This document shows, in pieces, positions 55,221 to 64,000 of a DNA stretch of 64,000 bases. The translations under genes and the position numbers were made by a program. The notes below the pieces were generated by a model. That model was not told the DNA's origin and ran no database searches. It saw only the letters and a program-made list of their open reading frames with translations. The DNA lies in assembly GCA_021234155.1 (NCBI GenBank), contig JAJEKV010000008.1:14631410-14695409 (forward strand), given 5' to 3'. The stretch comes from Isoetes taiwanensis. Its lineage: Eukaryota > Streptophyta > Lycopodiopsida > Isoetales > Isoetaceae. Position 1 is the stretch's first letter. Every line of letters starts with the position of its first letter.

Positions 55221-56345
55221 GTGGACTGAACAAGATGGGTTGTACTTTTATAAATCAAGGATTTATGTTCCATTGCATGCTAATTCTCGGAATTTGATTT
55301 TGTGTGACCATCGTGAAACCCCGCAAGCTGGACACGGGGGTGAGTGGAAAACCTATGAGTTGACCAAGCGTCACTACTATTGGCCAGACGTGAAGGAACA
55401 AGTCCGGGACTTGGTTTCACATTGTTTGATGTGTTAAGTTGTTAAAGCTGACCATGGTCGTACCCCGAGACTATTGCAACCTATACCTATACCATTGCAA
55501 AGGTGGGAGTTTATAAGTATGGACTTTGTAGTCGCTTTTCCTAGAACCATAAGGCAAAACACTCAAGTACGGGTGATTGTTGATTGTCTAACTAAGTACG
55601 CCAAATTTGTAGCCTTAAAGGAGAATGCTACTGGTCCAGATGTAGCAACTGCATATATGAGATATGTTTTTCCTCCTTTTGGTTTGTCTTTGTCTATCAT
55701 AAGTGATCAGAACACCAAGTTTACAGGTCATTGAGGGACCTTATGAAAGGTCTTAAGGTACGATTGAGAATGAGTAGTGGTAACCACCCGCAAACGGATA
55801 GCCAAACTGAGAGAATCAACATGATCCCAGAGGATATGTTGAGAAGTTTTGTCCATGAATGCCAAACTCGTTGGGAGGAATATTACCTTACCTAGAGTTT
55901 GCGTATAACAACAGCCATCATACAGGGATTAAAATGACTCCCTTCGTTGCTATGATGGAGAAAAATCCCAAAACTTATGCTGGTATACATAAGTATCTAA
56001 AAACGGATGCCGCCGTGGATATGTTGGATGACATGAATGCAATTTTGCTTCAATGTCGGCAAAACTTGCGAAGAGCGAAAGATCGTGCTCAGGTTTATGC
56101 TAATAAGCATAGACATGATGTTACCTATGAGGGGTGACTATGTGTTCTTAAGGATTGTGTATCCTTCATCATTACGAATCAACACCCTTAAAACGTTGGT
56201 TAAAGGGTGTGTGCCTAAGTTAACCCCGAGATATGCTGGATCTTTTAAGATTGTTAAAAGGTTAGGTACTATAGCATATGAGTTGGCGTTACCGCAGAAT
56301 ATTGGGATCCACCCTGTATTTCATAGCTTAAGTGAGCTTTACTAG
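55221..56345 (+). pseudogene. Gypsy-II integrase
   Basis: The zinc-binding region is in CDHRETPQAGHGGEWKTYEL and VSHCLMC (His/His/Cys/Cys). Core: WEFISMDFVVAFPRTIRQNT (first Asp), LSIISDQNTKFTGH (second Asp), and PQTDSQTERINMI in a shifted frame (Glu, about 55,787-55,825). A C-terminal part reads PRYAGSFKIVKRLGTIAYEL, the GPF/Y-type barrel, and ALPQNIGIHPVFHSLSELY. Stops at 55435 (TAA), 55732 (TGA) and later frameshifts. Confidence 0.88.
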
Positions 56346-56588
56346 ATACGGACGATGTTGTTAGTCTTGAGAGTATACCGCTAGTGTTAAGCTCCGCTGT
56401 AACACCAGAACGGATTCTAGATACTCGTGTTCGGCAGTTGCACAATAGAGATATTCGTGAATATCTGGTCTTGTGACGAGGACAGTCTCCCCCAGATGCC
56501 ATTTGGGAGACGGATGTGTTTGTGCAACGTTTTCCTCATATGAAACTCTAGACCTTGAGGACAAGATCCTAAGGGGAGAGGAAGAAAT
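56346..56588 (+). pseudogene. Gypsy-II C-terminal chromodomain-like tail and polypurine tract
   Basis: It reads TPERILDTRVRQLHNRDIRE, YLVL, a TGA in place of the usual Trp, then RGQSPPDAIWETDVFVQRFP, the folded core of a chromodomain-like C-terminus. The tract AAGGGGAGAGGAAGAAAT (about 56,571-56,588) directly precedes the LTR start TGTTACGG and is the plus-strand primer. Confidence 0.75.
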
Positions 56589-58062
56589 TGTTACGGACCA
56601 AGGGCGAGTCACGCTTGCGGGCCTTAGGACCGTGAGTCTGCCTTGGAAGTGCCACGGGGTGGCCTGGGAACGTTCCAAGGAGCAGTTACCACCTAGGGGC
56701 GGCGTGGGTATTTAAATGGCTAAAGTTCCGTATATAAAAGTGGCATTTAATTAATTAATTTTTTTTTTAAGAACTGAGACACTTATATTAAAAGAATGGT
56801 AATGATACAAGACGAGTAGTGAGGAAAAAGAATGCCCCAAAGGGACAAAGACACCTCAGCGCTCCATACTAAAAAACTAGTGCGTAAACTTCCAATCACC
56901 TCTAGTAATCACTGTACAAACTCCTCATTCGCATTTACAATGTGCAAAATATCTCGCCAGATGCAAAACTTTGTCTTCTCTTGGCAGTAAACACAAGAAA
57001 ACTCTGGAATAGCTTATGTTTGAGTCGTGGAACTAGAGAGGCTGCAGGTTGCTGAATCCCTTGAAAAATCCATGAACGACGCCTATGCCTTACACAGATG
57101 GAAAGCTTGCTTCTTAAGAGAGGACCATGAAGCTGGAAACACATGAAGAAGTATCTTCTGGCTACATATCCTGATTCGGAACAATGCTCTGACCCAATCC
57201 CATGCAGCTTGCAAATGTGGGCACAAGGCTAGACAATGTTCAATGGACTCTCGATGAGAGCCACAACATGGGCAAAGAAAACTCACAGCTGGCTTAAATC
57301 TATGCACAAGAACATTTACCCTAATGCAGCGGTGCACCACTTGCCACAAGAGAACCCTAACCTTTGGTGGAGGGAGAGAGTTCCAAGTCCATATCCAGAT
57401 GGAGCGCCAACAGGAACCCTGAAGCTTCAGTGCCCAGTTGTGGGCATTTAATTAAATTATAAAGGCCCTTCTAAAAAACCACTAAACCATTGTTTTTGGG
57501 GTATGATGTGGCATTACCTCATTGGTTGAGGTAATTAAAATGGGAATCGAATATGATTGCGGCCTGCTATAAATGACCGGATCAATTAAGAATAGGTCGG
57601 ATCTGAGCATAGGATGCTCGATTTTAGCTCTAAAAAAGGCCCATCTGCCTTTTTCCTCCTTCTTGGCCCTAGCGGTCTTATAAAAGGAATTAGAGACGAT
57701 TTTTGAGATCATAGTTTTCCTCTGGAGCCAAATGAATGGAACAACCTGCTCTTCCTTGTAGCTTGATCTTCTGCTTCTGGGGGTTTTAGACCATTTCGAA
57801 TTCATTGGGAATCAATTTGGCTTGTTCTGAGTTACTCGAGTATTTGGTGTTTGCCGGTTCCTTGGAGCGTTCGTGACTTCTCTTTGAGCAATACTGCTGC
57901 TGCAATATTGAATTCTGGTGTTAGAGCTTCCAAAGCTGGGCTTCAGGCTGATCCTGGGGATTAGTAACGGTTGTGCGTGGGGGGTTCTGGGAACTCACGG
58001 TTGAGAGGGACTCTGGGAGTTCTAGGTAGCACAATCGGACCTACTTTCTGTAGACTGTGACA
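56589..58062 (+). repeat. 3' LTR of Gypsy-II, interrupted by a LINE
   Basis: Starts TGTTACGGACCAAGGGCGAG and ends CTGTGACA. Without the 688-bp insert and its 13-bp duplication it is about 773 bases. It has a TATA box TATATAAAAG (56731-56740) just left of the insert. The first 505 or so bases match the 5' LTR at 48,092-48,596. Confidence 0.88.
56755..57442 (-). mobile_element. 5'-truncated LINE inserted in the Gypsy-II 3' LTR
   Basis: Flanked by a perfect 13-bp duplication GGCATTTAATTAA (56742-56754 and 57443-57455). On the minus strand it ends in poly-A (T-run at about 56,760-56,769 on the plus strand). The minus-strand ORF at 57083-57349 reads FLCPCCGSHRESIEHCLALC and PHLQAAWDWVRALF, the C-terminal RVT zinc finger (Cys-x2-Cys, His, Cys). 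Its poly-A tail and finger differ from LINE-A, -B and -C, so it is another LINE family. Confidence 0.88.
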
Positions 58063-58067
58063 GTAGT

Positions 58068-58898
58068 CCATACAATTTAAGGTGCCAAGCTATCCGCTAG
58101 AAGGATAGAGAGAATCTACCATCTTAAGAACATTATCAAACTTTCTAAAATCTTTCTATTCTTGTCTCTCTAACAATACCTTAACATGGGCTAATCTCAC
58201 ATCACATGTGAGAAAACCCTCTACAACAAATTTGATTCTATCTTCTCTATTCCTGTAACCAGCTAAGGCTAGGTTCATGCATAATTAACATAGCCACCTC
58301 TAGAAATGGCCCATGTAGAAGGAGAGCATATGGGCGCAGGAATCAGGCTTGGACTATGCTTTACAGGTCGTATCTGGTCTATCTTGCAAAGTCGACTCTA
58401 CAATGGTCTTAACTTTATGAATCTCGCCAAGCTTACGAGAAAGAAATGGTATAGATTGATTGGATTATGAATAGATGGGGTGTATAAAAGTAGAGTGACA
58501 TATTTTTGAACACAAGTTAGCATGAATATCCCTTGCAAATATTTAGAAGTCTCGGAACACATAGGATCAGATGCTTTCTTAGCTACTAGTCCTTAAGTTA
58601 AGACTATATTTGCAGTTGATTTTGCAGCAAGTTTGAGAATTATACATGCAATTTCTTTCAAATAATTTGTATCTTGAACTTGATGCTCTTGGTTATTGTT
58701 TTAAGCTCTGAGCTTTTTCATTTTCCACATGCATATTTGCAGAAAGCTAAAGTGATAGTATGGGCATGTTGGGAATCCACTGTTATGATTGATGCTTGCA
58801 AAGAAACTTGACAATCCATTTAAAGTTACAATATAAAGATATCTTCAAACCAAAGTACCATATTCTTTCATTTGTTACCGTGACTTCTTATTTGCAAG
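58068..58898. other. AT-rich intergenic DNA
   Basis: No gene or repeat recognised between Gypsy-II and the 504-bp element. Confidence 0.4.
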
Positions 58899-59402
58899 TG
58901 TCATGAACCTACTCGAAAACAAGGAAAATACGTGGAAAATACGCAAAAAATACGGAAGAACTACGCCAAGATCGGCAAAGAATCTGATATATGAACAGGA
59001 ATCAAGAATACAATAGCAGAAGGCAAGCGAGGAATCTGAGGGCGGATGCCTAGAAGGCTCAAGGCTGGCGTTGAACAGGAATGGTTTGACAAGAAGGAGG
59101 TGCCTCCTTATATATCTAGACCAACGGTTAGGGATCGCGCCACTCAATGGATGAGATCGCCGCCAAGTGTTTTGCATTTAGGTTCTAGAACATTCTAGAA
59201 CCTTATGCGAGATAGTCCCACATATGAGGAAGGCGTGAAGGAATGTCTTCAACAAATATTGATAAGCGACTTGGCAGGGGTGTGTGACTTCATGAATTTG
59301 GAAGGTTGCGAGTTCAAACCCTGTCTTGTGCAACTACCTTTTTGCATCCGTGTGACGACAGTATAATGTTCGTATGATACGAATATCCGTATGGTCGTCA
59401 CA
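58899..59402 (+). mobile_element. 504-bp solo-LTR-like element with GCAAG target-site duplication
   Basis: It begins TGTCATGAACCTACTCGAAA and ends CCGTATGGTCGTCACA. GCAAG stands on both sides (58894-58898 and 59403-59407). TG...CA ends, 5-bp duplication and length fit a solo LTR or a small TRIM-type element. A possible TATA (CTTATATATC) lies at about 59,105. The ends match the 58-bp element at 53,632. Confidence 0.75.
59262..59330 (+). other. tRNA-like Pol III promoter sequence inside the 504-bp element
   Basis: GCGACTTGGCAGGGGTG resembles an A box and GAGTTCAAACCCTG resembles a B box (consensus GGTTCRANNCC) at tRNA-like spacing. No cloverleaf of a working tRNA can be drawn with confidence. 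It may be a captured SINE head. Confidence 0.35.
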
Positions 59403-59407
59403 GCAAG

Positions 59408-60500
59408 TGCATGCTAGTTCAAGTAGCAGCTTCCCTTGAAAACAACATAACTTCTGCAACAACATAACTTCTGCAAGAATATACCATCTGCTCAGATAAG
59501 CTTGTATCCAGCCTAACACAAATCATAGATATATTCTGGAAAACATGCTGAGACTAGTAAGGTAGAGAGCATCACAAATTTTTTATAGCACCACATTTTT
59601 GAAACATTGACAAGCTCATTTGAGTATTTTATTTACGTCTTTCCATGTTTTGCATTGCCATATTTTGGAATCTAAACTGTATTGCACATCGAACATTTGA
59701 TTTCTATTGTTCTATATCTATGATGCCACAATTCTTCATGTTCTCTCCATGATAACATTTTATTGAGTTTGAGGTCATAGCTTCTCCATTCTGGCTGGTA
59801 AAAAAAGAGGAAGTTATATGAATTTCACTCAAGTTCATCCAATAGACGTGCAAAGTGGTATATAGGTGGTATCTATCAACAAAAACAAATTGCATGCTTA
59901 CGGAGAAAATATCAGTTCAGCAAAGGAGGTTGGGGATAGATCAGTTGTTCCTTGAACGTAGCAAAACATAAATTGGCTTCACTTTCTTGAGTTCAAAATG
60001 TGTATAAAAATTAACTTGATTAGCAAGAAAATATACTACCTTCAACTTTAGTTTCCAAACACGATGAAGATATAAGCAACCTACGCATTCTAATCCCAAG
60101 GCAAGATCTTTATAATAAACTTTAATCCTCACAAACAACCATTTTAGCAAGCGAAGCAAACCATAAGACAAAAGTATCATTTCCAAGTCAGAGGAAAAGG
60201 AAATTTAACACCACCAAACAACTTTTGAACAATCAACCTGAATGCCGAGCAAACCATTGGCATCCTATATCTATTTGTGAAATCTTAAGATAGCAACCAA
60301 AGCAAAAAACATGCAATGCTCTTAGAATGCTATTCTGAAAAGTCTTTAAGAATTTAAAGTAGAGAAATAATATCGATCTTCCTCTAAAAAAAGACAATCT
60401 TGTGAAACTACATCCCAACTAAGTTCCCACCAACCCCTTTATATTACCGGTACCACAATCTTCTGATGTGCCTTTTACTAGTTTATTTTTCTTTTTCGTT
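59408..60500. other. AT-rich intergenic DNA
   Basis: Nothing recognised. Confidence 0.4.
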
Positions 60501-60594
60501 TAGGTTTTTGTTTTCTTACGTCATGGAGGGAATAATCTGGTATATCTTAGGTTTTTGTTTTCTTACGTCATGGAGGGAATAATCTGGTATATCT
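60501..60594. repeat. 47-bp tandem duplication
   Basis: Two adjacent, practically identical copies (60501-60547 and 60548-60594) of a unit starting TAGGTTTTTGTTTTCTTACG. Recent event, as no substitutions are seen. Confidence 0.9.
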
Positions 60595-60919
60595 TAGATG
60601 TCTCGTCGACGTGGCTCTTTACATCCATCCATATAGTTGGTGATATTGTGGCAAATTATTTGCCTAAAATGGAATGTACCTTTCACATTCACACCGCAAA
60701 ACTATATTATATGATCTTTATTTCTTAATGTAAGCATGAATCAAGAACTCTATGTGAACTAATCAATCTCGTTTGAGATTTGATAATAATTTGAGATGGT
60801 AGTACAACAATATTTTAGGGTTGGGCTTAGATGTTTTTATTTAGAATTAGATAGAGCTTCTCCATTCCCTTAAAAGAGATAGTTGTAGCAATCCGAATCA
60901 TGGCAGTAGCAATAAAACA

Positions 60920-61127
60920 TTCATAGCTATCAATGAAGAAATCAATAATCTCTTATGGGATGGAAAGCATGAACTGATCACAAGTAGCTTCAAAGTCAAT
61001 CATGACTAAATAGTCAAAACGTCTTGCTTGAACTAACTTCAGGCAAGGCTATAAATCTTCCTGGAACTTGATCATTTCTGCAGGGAGAGAAAAAGCTTCA
61101 ATCTTGTCTAGAGGGTTCATAACAGTG
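60920..61127 (-). pseudogene. ERI1-type 3'-5' exonuclease fragment
   Basis: One minus-strand frame reads NPLDKIEAFSLPAEMIKFQE, DL, a TAG, PCLKLVQARRFDYLVMIDFE and ATCD, then QFMLSIP, a TAA, EIIDFFIDSYE. The phrase YLVMIDFEATCD followed by P-stop-EIIDF matches the first DEDDh exonuclease block (V.DFEATC and HPQEIIEFP) of ERI1-like plant exonucleases (At3g15140 type). The Q of PQEIIEF is a stop. Later DEDDh blocks were not found to its left. It is a gene fragment or an exon of a dead copy. Confidence 0.6.
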
Positions 61128-62013
61128 CCATCTGCAACTCATTTGGGAAAGAACATCTTCTAGAATTAAAGTTCTGGCGTTGGCGGATCAAGGAAGCCAT
61201 TGTTGATATAGAACAACATTATCAGATTGTGAAGCAATTACTGTACCTTCTTGGATAAATTAACTTTAGGGCCCTTTTCTCACGGTTGCTTCCCACGAGC
61301 TCTTTATCTTCAATCTTATTTCACAATTCCTTTCCATTCTCTATGGCAGCATTGGAATGCAAAAATTTGTCTGTAAGTCAAGCTATTTGGATTGAATAGG
61401 CATTAACATTTCTCGATTTATGCGTGTGATGCTTGTGCAGGACCCAAGCTAATCTTCTATGTACCTTCCCAATATTATCAGATGTCCCAAACTCCCATCA
61501 TGTATACACAGAATTTCTATCACAATGCAGGTATTCCATTGCATTATTCTGCATTTGATCTCGACTCTGAATCTCAAAACACATCAACCGAAATAGACGA
61601 TGGCAGTTAGCTCAAATCAGAGCAAGTAGATGCTTCCTGGGATTCCCCAAATGCCCTTTCAAACTGGAATTTCTGTGAAATGGAGAGGCAGAGCTTTCCA
61701 CAGAGCTAAAATTATACCTGATGTAGTTGCTTGCTGGAAACGAAATAAGGCAAAATGATCTGAAGCAAGACAAAATCTGAAGCCCTTGCTCTGGCGAGAT
61801 AATCTGAAGCCCTTGCTTCCAGAATGAGATCAAAAATAAAATAATCCTAGAGTCAAGTTAAAATGTTATGTGCCCTTATCCAGATACCTTCTGCTAAGGT
61901 ATAGATTAGCAAAAACAATGTGAAAATGACTTTCAGATCACAAATAAAAGTAATCCTTCAATCCAGTTGTCATCAAAATAGCAGAAAGTAAATATACAGC
62001 AAGTAATCTTGAA
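61128..62013. other. Intergenic DNA downstream of TIM9
   Basis: No coding signal beyond the exonuclease fragment. Confidence 0.35.
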
Positions 62014-62260
62014 ATTCAAAAAATGCCCGAGTGTAAGTGAGTGAATGACTCTCTTTGGTTATTTTGAAGCTGATCCTAGCATGGTCACAATTTTCACTCT
62101 GGAGTTGGACTTCCCTGGTTCAACTCTTGAGAAATCAAAAAATGCCGAGTGTAAGTGAGTGAATGACTCTCTTTGTTTATTTTAAAGCTGATCCTAGCAC
62201 GATTACAATTTTCAGTCTGGAGTTGGACTTCCCTGGTTCAACTCTTGAAATCTCATGCTA
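62014..62260. repeat. Tandem duplication (about 118 bp) covering the 3' end of TIM9
   Basis: 62014-62132 and 62133-62250 share GTGTAAGTGAGTGAATGACT, AGCTGATCCTAGCA and CTGGAGTTGGACTTCCCTGG. The right copy holds the last codons and stop of TIM9. The left copy is the duplicate, lying in the 3' flank or UTR. About 5 percent differences. Confidence 0.88.
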
Positions 62261-62935
62261 ACACGCATGGAGTGTTTTAAGAACTTTTCTGCACAGCGTC
62301 GGACGCAGGATTCTTCTTGTTTGTCGAGCGTCTTCCGCCGAAAGCTATCAATACAATGTGTGAAGCATCGCTCCACTAATGAATTGTACATCTTCAAACT
62401 GCATTAACAGACCATACATTAGCTTCAATACATTAAATGTTTGGAAACAAAAAAGAAAGAAACGAAACAGAACCAGACATATTGAGATACGATAATATGT
62501 CAAATGTGAAGCTTTTTGGAAGTTTAGGACGAATAAAATGTTCTTCCAATGTTTAGCATACACTAGGTTTAACGTGTTCTCTTTCCCCTTCCATTTAGCA
62601 CATTCCAAATATAAATCATTGCTCAACTCATTTAAATTGCACAGTTCTATGTGCTGGGCAGTACCAGCCGCTGCAACTGCTAACATAACATGTTCATTGT
62701 TTTGGATCGCTATTATGCATTACCTATGGACTTATTTATAAATTTTTCAATTTATCTATGTATTGTTGACATACCACAGATCTGAAGGGTATATGACAGT
62801 GCAAAGTAACAAAAACAAAATGCCAGTGGCTTACCTATCACGAACTTGTAAACTATCAATCATATTAGACATACGCAGCTTGTCATCCTCTCCCAAACCC
62901 TCTAAATCTGCCATCTCCAGCGGCTGTCTCTCCAT
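62212..62935 (-). CDS. TIM9: Mitochondrial import inner membrane translocase subunit TIM9 (two exons)
   Basis: Exon 1 is 62935-62835, exon 2 is 62398-62212; the intron is GT-AG and splits a Ser codon. The product is 95 residues, the normal length. It starts MERQPLEMADLEGLGEDDKL, goes on MSNMIDSLQVRDSLKMYNSL and VERCFTHCIDSFRRKTLDKQ, and has EESCVRRCAEKFLKHSMRVS. The twin Cys-x3-Cys motifs (CFTHC and CVRRC) form the two disulphides of small TIM proteins. With TIM10 it forms the hexameric chaperone of the mitochondrial intermembrane space that escorts hydrophobic precursors to TIM22 or the outer membrane (family knowledge). The start is the only ATG that gives the conserved N-terminal helix. 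No defects. The 3' end lies in a recent tandem duplication. Confidence 0.95.
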
Positions 62936-64000
62936 TGCGCCCTGGCGTTCTCCCTTAGGGTTTGATAATTTAGAACCCTAAACCCGGGTAAAAAAGTGTT
63001 TCAACCTCTGGCACACGGGGTCTTTCTTCTTTTTTGGGTTGCCCGTAGGGCAATCCTTGGGGAGTGTGGGGACGGATGGATAGAGGGCCACGATTCGATA
63101 ATATTGTAGCATATTTTTTATCTATGGCTGTGGGATTTGAGGGACACCTGAGGATAGGTAGATCGTGTGGATTTTATGGGAGCCTGGGTGGAAGGTGGAG
63201 ATGTGATCTCCGACTTCTTGACGCCGCCTAAAGGCAGCGAAGCGAAGTAGAGGGGAATTTCGTCCCTCTTTTTCCTCGGCATTGGCCAGCACTCCCAACC
63301 CTTTCCTTTTCTATGGCTTCATCAAAAACAAGGGCTATGGCTTGCCTGGCTTTTCTGTTCTGGTGGGGCAAGAGATAATGGTAACCGGAAGCATTTGCTA
63401 GTGGACGAAGAATTAGGCGAGCGAGTGCAGCTTCGGCACCAAATCTGTCTCTGTATAATCAGTTAGAACATAAATATGCCAAACCTCTTGACTAGGACTG
63501 CTCAAACTTGTATAATGTAAGCTTGGGTATGTGACATACGATGTTCTATTCAGAAACCGGCGTTGATCGTGTTGCAGAACTCTGGGATGATCTTAGCTGG
63601 ACCTCAAACGCATTCAAAAGTGATAGCTCTCTGATAATATTTCTATTTGCAATGGTTCTTTCTCATTCTCTAGGATCTGGTATTCTCGTTGTTTAAATTG
63701 CTCCAAGATTCGTCAGCTAAGTATTTGGTGGTGTTAGCCTAGATTTATGATGGACATGTAAGCTTTTCCCTGGATTTTGTTGTGTATAAACAACGGTTCT
63801 ATTAAATTGATGCAGGCTTGCTCCAGAATGCTTCCTTTTTCCATGTTTGATTGAAATGACTTTCGTTTTTCTTTAACAAGCTCTCAAACTGGTTGGCATA
63901 AAACATATTGATATTTAGGGCAATGAAATGGCAAAGAGCAAAACATTCTTCGGTTGTGATAGTCTATTTGTCTACTTCCCACTATATAGATTGCATGGTA
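62936..64000. other. Upstream region of TIM9 and flank
   Basis: On the minus strand the TIM9 leader includes CTAAGGGAGAACGCCAGGG-type text directly upstream. No other gene found. A GGGTTGCCCGTAGGGCAAT hairpin-like phrase is at about 63,037 (a relative lies at 15,468). Confidence 0.35.

Larger units (their letters stand above)
48087..58067 (+). mobile_element. Gypsy-II: Ty3/gypsy element with GTAGT target-site duplications and nested insertions
   Basis: The element runs from TGTTACGG at 48092 to TGTGACA at 58062, flanked on both sides by GTAGT (48087-48091 and 58063-58067), the 5-bp duplication expected from integration. LTR pieces lie at 48092-48596 and 56589-58062. Between them are a copia element, gypsy protease linker, RT, RNase H and integrase. 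Gag, the primer site and the end of the 5' LTR are missing, apparently lost with the copia insertion. Confidence 0.85.

Noticed and set aside
63313-63378. Short plus-strand ORF starting MASSKTRAMACLAFLFW
   Set aside because: Only 21 codons. It resembles a signal peptide by chance composition, and no following exon could be supported.

Overview
This window looks like a gene-poor, repeat-rich stretch of a land-plant nuclear chromosome. Three intron-containing plant genes are recognisable, all on the minus strand: a clade-D-like protein phosphatase 2C at about 33.8-35.7 kb, a DUF1499 protein of the plastid type at about 37.8-40.1 kb, and the mitochondrial intermembrane-space chaperone TIM9 at about 62.2-62.9 kb. 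Most of the rest is decayed retrotransposon DNA, AT-rich intergenic DNA and simple repeats. A large-genome plant fits. The LINE type (C-terminal zinc-finger RVT domain, microsatellite-like 3' tails) would be compatible with a fern or another seed-free lineage, but that placement is a weak inference.

Layout. 1-11,602: one large Ty3/gypsy chromovirus-type element (call it Gypsy-I), 5'-truncated by the window edge. It has the end of the 5' LTR, a tRNA-Met-like primer site, two promoter-plus-ORF modules not expected in an ordinary chromovirus, then decayed gag-protease-RT-RNase H-integrase-chromodomain, a purine tract and a complete 3' LTR of about 1.68 kb. 11.9-14.3 kb: 3'-end fragments of a LINE family and a duplicated segment of about 185 bp. 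14.9-15.3 kb: a tRNA-derived SINE-like element with a 34-A tail. 15.6-16.1 kb: a broken saccharopine-dehydrogenase-like gene. 17.1-17.5 kb: two unrecognised exon-like pieces. 17.65-18.8, 25.44-28.56 and 29.67-30.77 kb: minus-strand LINE copies. 18.8-25.4 and 30.8-33.8 kb: AT-rich intergenic DNA with small repeats.

33.8-40.2 kb is the gene island, with PP2C and DUF1499 in the same orientation and their splice sites intact. 42.0-42.6 kb is a gypsy integrase fragment, followed by a GAA microsatellite that is itself a LINE tail. 44.4-47.7 kb is a plus-strand LINE with ORF1 and ORF2, disabled by stops, frameshifts, loss of the RT catalytic block and an internal CATCT array. 48,092-58,062 is a second gypsy element (Gypsy-II) with matching GTAGT target-site duplications. 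It carries a 5'-truncated Ty1/copia element, a 58-bp mini-LTR insertion (TSD ATATG) and a LINE insertion in its 3' LTR (TSD of 13 bp). 58,899-59,402 is a 504-bp solo-LTR-like element (TSD GCAAG), a full-length relative of the 58-bp insertion. 60.9-61.1 kb holds a fragment of an ERI1-type exonuclease gene, and TIM9 follows.

The host genes do not form a pathway: PP2C is a signalling phosphatase, DUF1499 is probably plastid-located and TIM9 is a mitochondrial import chaperone. The most unusual items are the duplicated promoter/ORF modules in Gypsy-I, the LINE family whose one conserved 3' end is joined to different microsatellites, and the 504-bp/58-bp element pair with clean target-site duplications.
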